From Marinobacter sp. ELB17 (lineage in GTDB: Bacteria; Pseudomonadota; Gammaproteobacteria; Pseudomonadales; Oleiphilaceae), in assembly GCF_000169375.1 (NCBI RefSeq), contig NZ_AAXY01000009.1:92934-156933 (forward strand): 64,000 nt of DNA, read 5' to 3'. How positions within the stretch are numbered: position 1 is the stretch's first letter; the number at the start of each line of letters is the position of its first letter. This document shows, piece by piece, positions 60,118-64,000 of this stretch. The notes beneath the pieces are model-generated. The model saw only the letters and a list, made by a program, of their open reading frames with translations, was not told where the DNA came from and made no database searches. A program made the translations under genes and the position numbers.

Positions 60118-60561
60118 ATGATAGAAAAGACCGAAAACACAAAGGCCAGTAACGGCAAAGTTGGTTTTATCAGTCTGGGTTGCCCCAAGGCCTTGGTAGA
60201 CTCCGAGCGTATTCTGACCCAGCTGAGGTTGGACGGATATGACGTAGTGCCAACCTACAAAGACGCCGATATTGTGGTGGTGAACACTTGCGGTTTTATT
60301 GATGCGGCGAAACAGGAATCTCTGGACGCCATTGGTGAAGCTATCAGTGAAAATGGCAAAGTCATTGTCACCGGGTGTATGGGCCTTGAAGCGGACAAAA
60401 TTCGCGAAACCCATCCCGGCGTGCTGGTGGTATCGAACCTTCATGCGTGTGAAGAAGTGGTGCGGTGCACCGGTTTCTGGCAAGAGCGCCTGACTAAAAC
60501 CAAAATGCAGGCGCTGAGTCAATTGCGAGTGGAGTCGAACTGGTCGAAGACGACAGCATGA
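60118..60561 (+). pseudogene. rimO: Truncated rimO (ribosomal protein S12 methylthiotransferase), N-terminal third only
   Basis: The first ~116 codons are clear Rim[41 protein letters not shown] and [16 protein letters not shown] carry the three UPF0004 cluster cysteines (Cys22, Cys58, Cys87). After [11 protein letters not shown] the sequence no longer matches; it runs on for about 30 unrelated residues ([20 protein letters not shown] and on) to TGA at 60559. RimO is normally about 440 residues; the radical SAM domain with its CxxxCxxC cluster and the TRAM domain are missing. The remaining 291 bases before the TonB receptor show no rimO sequence. S12 Asp88 methylthiolation would be lost unless another copy exists. 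Confidence 0.85.
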
Positions 60562-60852
60562 AACAGCGCAAGGTCTGGCCGGGCCTGCTACGGCCTCTTT
60601 GTGACGTGAAGTAAGTCGACTGCGCCCTAGGCTGCTCAGCACAGCGGCCCGGGTCTTGATCGTTAAAGTAGGGTCATGTGTGCCTGTCTATCAGATTGCC
60701 TTCATTGACCAATGTGAGGAACCTGGTCTGTCGATGGCCGCCAGTCTGGAGGCTGGAATGGTGTGAAGGGTTCCAAAAAAACCCGGTCAAGGACCGGGTC
60801 GAATGATTGCTGATTTAACCCACCAAAAGACGGGATTTATCCCCCTGAGACA
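60562..60852. other. Intergenic region after the truncated rimO
   Basis: No gene is seen. A +1-frame stretch through 60540-60614 reads like the tail of an unrelated protein ([20 protein letters not shown] and on) but has no start. The right side holds the TonB-receptor terminator. Confidence 0.5.
60775..60799 (-). terminator. Rho-independent terminator for the TonB-dependent receptor
   Basis: On the minus strand ACCCGGTC-CTT-GACCGGGT is followed by TTTTTT, 54 bases after the receptor stop codon. Confidence 0.85.
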
Positions 60853-63048
60853 TCAGAAATCGACGCTCATACCCACGAAGGCCGTCCGGGGCAGGTTGGG
60901 GCGTGCGCCGGCCGGTGAGCGGGCGACGATTTTCTGATCGTCAAACAAGTTGTCCACTCGGGCGAAAACTCGTGCGCCTTCTGCAACACGATAGCTGCCG
61001 GAGAGGTCGGCCACGGTGTACTGCTCGGTTTTGCGGAAAGTATTGTCACCGCTGCGCTCGCACTCATTGTCGATGCACATGTCCTCAACGTAGGCCACGT
61101 TCAGATAGACGTCCCACAGATTGCCGTTTTTCACACCGGCGCGAACGTTGAATACATGCTCTGGCAGGTACGCCAGGTTGTCACCGTTGAGTACTGAACC
61201 GTCATCACTGTCTTCAGTGATTTCTGCATCGGTGTAAGTCCAGGTGGCGGAAACCGGCAGGGTGAGGCCAGCAGCCAGCGGTATTTCGTAGCCCACCAGG
61301 GTCTCAAGGCCAGCGATGCGGGATTCGCCCTTGCTCACCGACCCTGATGTCTGGGAGCCGTCGCAGGGATTGGCAATAGAGCAGTTCTGTACCGTGTTGC
61401 TGAAGTCGCTGAAGAACGCGATGGCCTCGCCGTAGAGGGCGCCGCGACGCAGACGAGCACCAATTTCGTAGTTAACGCTGATTTCCGGGTCGACATCTGT
61501 GTCACTGGCACCAGCGGGGCTCAGACCACGGTGAACGCCACCGAGCAGGGTAACTCCCCGGCCAAGGTCGTAGGTTGCGCCAATGCCGGGCAACAATTCC
61601 GTGGTGCTGTTGCGGGCCCCAGCGCCTGTCTGTTCGGTAGTGCGATCCACGTCAGCAAAGCGGGTGGCCTGAGTGTCGAAATCCTCATAACGTAGCAAAC
61701 CAGTAATCTCCAGGCGGTCGGTCACTGCCACACGGTCAGCCATAAAGGCGCTCCAGGCCTCGGCTTCTTCTACCCGGTTGTTACCGCCTGTAGGCTGAGT
61801 GGTGCTGACGAATTCGAGAGTGGGGCGCCCTCCGCTGCCAATAGACTGAGTAAAATTATCGACGGGCTGGAAGCGGTCAACTTCGTCTTCGTGATAACGC
61901 AGCCCGAAAGTAACGTTGTGCGCCATGTCGGCAAAATTGGTGGACCAGTCCGTCTTGAAGTCAATGCCTCGTGAGAAGTATTCACGGTTGTTGTTTTTCA
62001 GTGTCAGGTCCGCTGCAGTTTCACCCCGAAGCTGTGCAATGGCGGTGGCATCGCCATTGTTGGCATTCTCGATCAGGTTGGCGATGCTGGTACCGCCCAT
62101 CTGGTCGACCTTGAACCAGTTACGTTTAAAGGTGTTGTAGTAGGCAGTCGTGGTCAGTGTCAGGTCCGGGTTCAGCTCAACCAGGTGCCGCGCCATGAAG
62201 CCGGTACGCTGGGTATCCATGTTGTCCCGTTCCGAGGAGAAATAACGCTGGTTGGGATCGTTTGCGAAATCTTCGTCGGTGAGGCCAAGGTAGGTTTCGT
62301 TACTCAACTCTTCGCTGTAATCGACCTTGAGGTCCAACTGGTGATAAATCTCTGCGCTCAGAGGGCTGTTCAGGCGGAGTTTGGCGACGAAATCCTGTTT
62401 GTCGACACCGCTTTCACGATCCGAGTCCCGAATATCCTTGAAACCATCGTTCTCCAATTGATGGGTCTCGATCAACCATCCGGCTTGTTCGCTGCTGGCA
62501 CCGTACCAGGCATGGATGCGTTTGCTGCTGTCTTCGCCGATTTCAGCGGTCACTTGGCCACTGGCTTTGGCCGGAATCGGCGTTGAGCGAAGATTCAGAG
62601 CACCACCCACGGTTGCTGGGCCGTAGCGTAGCAGATCTGGACCTTTCAGCACTTCAATACCGTGTATCCGGCCAAAGGACGGGAAGTAGTACGCTGCGGG
62701 GCCGGCGTAGGGAGCCGGTGCCATCAGCACGCTGTCCTCCATGAGCGTAATTTTGTCACTGCGACCGGCTCCGGAACCACGAATACCAATATTCGGGCGC
62801 AGACCGTAACCTTCTTCTTCTTGTATATAGATACCTGGCACCTGCCGCAGCGCACGCTGGACGTCGGTGTATTTCATTTCTTCCAGCTTTTCGTTGGAAA
62901 CCACGTGGGCCGAACCGGGCAGTTCGGAAGCCGAAGCTTCGTCGCCGATGATGACCAGTTCGTTGAGCCTCTGCTCTTGAGCCATGGCCGGCACAGAGAC
63001 GGAAATGACCGCCAGTGCCAGTAGGTTTCGGGCAAATCGGGTAGGCAT
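60853..63048 (-). CDS. TonB-dependent outer-membrane receptor, FecA-like
   Basis: A 731-residue receptor importing an iron complex, powered by TonB. The signal peptide ends after AMA (residue 23). A TonB box-like segment LNELVIIGD is followed by the plug (LRQVPGIYIQEEEGYGLRPN, then GIRGSGAGRSDKITLMEDSV, about 60-190) and the 22-strand barrel, ending in Phe (SVDF). The family resembles Fe(III)-dicitrate (FecA) receptors, but substrate cannot be read from sequence. GGAGAG precedes the ATG. Its promoter has a Fur-type operator. No FecIR-type sigma/anti-sigma pair is in the window, and the plug lacks a long N-terminal signalling extension, so transcriptional signalling is unlikely. Confidence 0.9.
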   Translation of the reverse strand: MPTRFARNLLALAVISVSVPAMAQEQRLNELVIIGDEASASELPGSAHVVSNEKLEEMKYTDVQRALRQVPGIYIQEEEGYGLRPNIGIRGSGAGRSDKITLMEDSVLMAPAPYAGPAAYYFPSFGRIHGIEVLKGPDLLRYGPATVGGALNLRSTPIPAKASGQVTAEIGEDSSKRIHAWYGASSEQAGWLIETHQLENDGFKDIRDSDRESGVDKQDFVAKLRLNSPLSAEIYHQLDLKVDYSEELSNETYLGLTDEDFANDPNQRYFSSERDNMDTQRTGFMARHLVELNPDLTLTTTAYYNTFKRNWFKVDQMGGTSIANLIENANNGDATAIAQLRGETAADLTLKNNNREYFSRGIDFKTDWSTNFADMAHNVTFGLRYHEDEVDRFQPVDNFTQSIGSGGRPTLEFVSTTQPTGGNNRVEEAEAWSAFMADRVAVTDRLEITGLLRYEDFDTQATRFADVDRTTEQTGAGARNSTTELLPGIGATYDLGRGVTLLGGVHRGLSPAGASDTDVDPEISVNYEIGARLRRGALYGEAIAFFSDFSNTVQNCSIANPCDGSQTSGSVSKGESRIAGLETLVGYEIPLAAGLTLPVSATWTYTDAEITEDSDDGSVLNGDNLAYLPEHVFNVRAGVKNGNLWDVYLNVAYVEDMCIDNECERSGDNTFRKTEQYTVADLSGSYRVAEGARVFARVDNLFDDQKIVARSPAGARPNLPRTAFVGMSVDF

Positions 63049-63086
63049 GTTGCTCTCCAGTTACAACGGGTTTATTTCAGGGGGCA

Positions 63087-63135
63087 ACTATACAAATGAT
63101 AATCATAAACAACAAGTAATAATTATCATTTATTG
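63087..63135 (-). promoter_or_regulatory. Fur-type operators over the receptor promoter
   Basis: On the minus strand the -35 TTGTTG (63110-63115) and -10 TATAGT (63087-63092) are 17 bases apart. ATGATTATCATTT (63094-63107 on the plus strand as AAATGATAATCAT) lies in the spacer. A second AT-rich box, AATAATTATCATTT, starts near 63119. Both resemble the Fur consensus GATAATGATAATCATTATC. Iron-loaded Fur would block RNA polymerase here. Confidence 0.75.
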
Positions 63136-63166
63136 GCTTGGGGAGTGCAGTTTTTTTACGATGTGT

Positions 63167-64000
<834 letters not shown>

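Overview
The window looks like a chromosomal segment of a moderately GC-rich gammaproteobacterium close to Pseudomonas, and Marinobacter or a near relative is the best guess. The basis is gene order: parC-serB-fimX, the EF-P modification cluster, orn/queG/nnr/tsaE/amidase/mutL/miaA/hfq/hflXKC, bioBFHCD followed by two ~600-residue acyl-CoA dehydrogenases, and miaB-ybeZ-ybeY-corC-lnt / leuS-lptE-holA. These are blocks I know from Pseudomonas-type genomes. The genus is inference; there is no rRNA or tRNA gene here to test it.

Layout. 1-2.7 kb: a leftward TRAP-solute-binding / hydro-lyase (DUF1445) pair with a LysR regulator. 2.5-3.4 kb: a scar region with an orphan C-terminal coding fragment, a truncated IS5-family transposase start and a strong hairpin. 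3.4-11 kb: parC and serB (overlapping), facing fimX and a large PilZ-type protein (cyclic-di-GMP signalling). 11-16.5 kb: epmB, efp and epmA (EF-P lysylation), psd, rsgA, orn. 16.6-31 kb: queG, then a long rightward run nnr-tsaE-amiB-mutL-miaA-hfq-hflX-hflK-hflC-hisZ-purA. 31-35.6 kb: leftward cmoB-cmoA-small membrane protein-srkA, a 5'-truncated FAD oxidoreductase, and comF. 35.6-41 kb: bioBFHCD behind a likely BirA operator, then two small proteins. 41.4-45.2 kb: paralogous acyl-CoA dehydrogenases, the first behind a promoter covered by two PsrA-like boxes. 45.3-59.9 kb: leftward housekeeping genes (holA, lptE, leuS, lnt, corC, ybeY, ybeZ, miaB, a COG2509 flavoprotein, yejK-like, PilZ) and one rightward zinc-ribbon gene. 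60-64 kb: a rimO reduced to its first third, a Fur-type promoter driving a TonB-dependent receptor, and the 3' part of a tonB gene with a pure Glu-Pro repeat of about 32 units.

Themes. Several blocks are complete functional units: EF-P with two of its modification enzymes; the biotin operon from BioC/BioH to BioB; CmoA/CmoB with MiaA, MiaB and QueG in tRNA modification; HflX/HflK/HflC with Hfq; and lipoprotein or envelope maturation (Lnt, LptE, amidase). I found no convincing undescribed defence, CRISPR or mobile system. The unusual content is genome decay and repeat expansion: two truncated genes (rimO, FAD oxidoreductase), an IS5 remnant, three in-frame tandem repeats (tonB, bioC, nnr), plus readable operators for PsrA, BirA and Fur.
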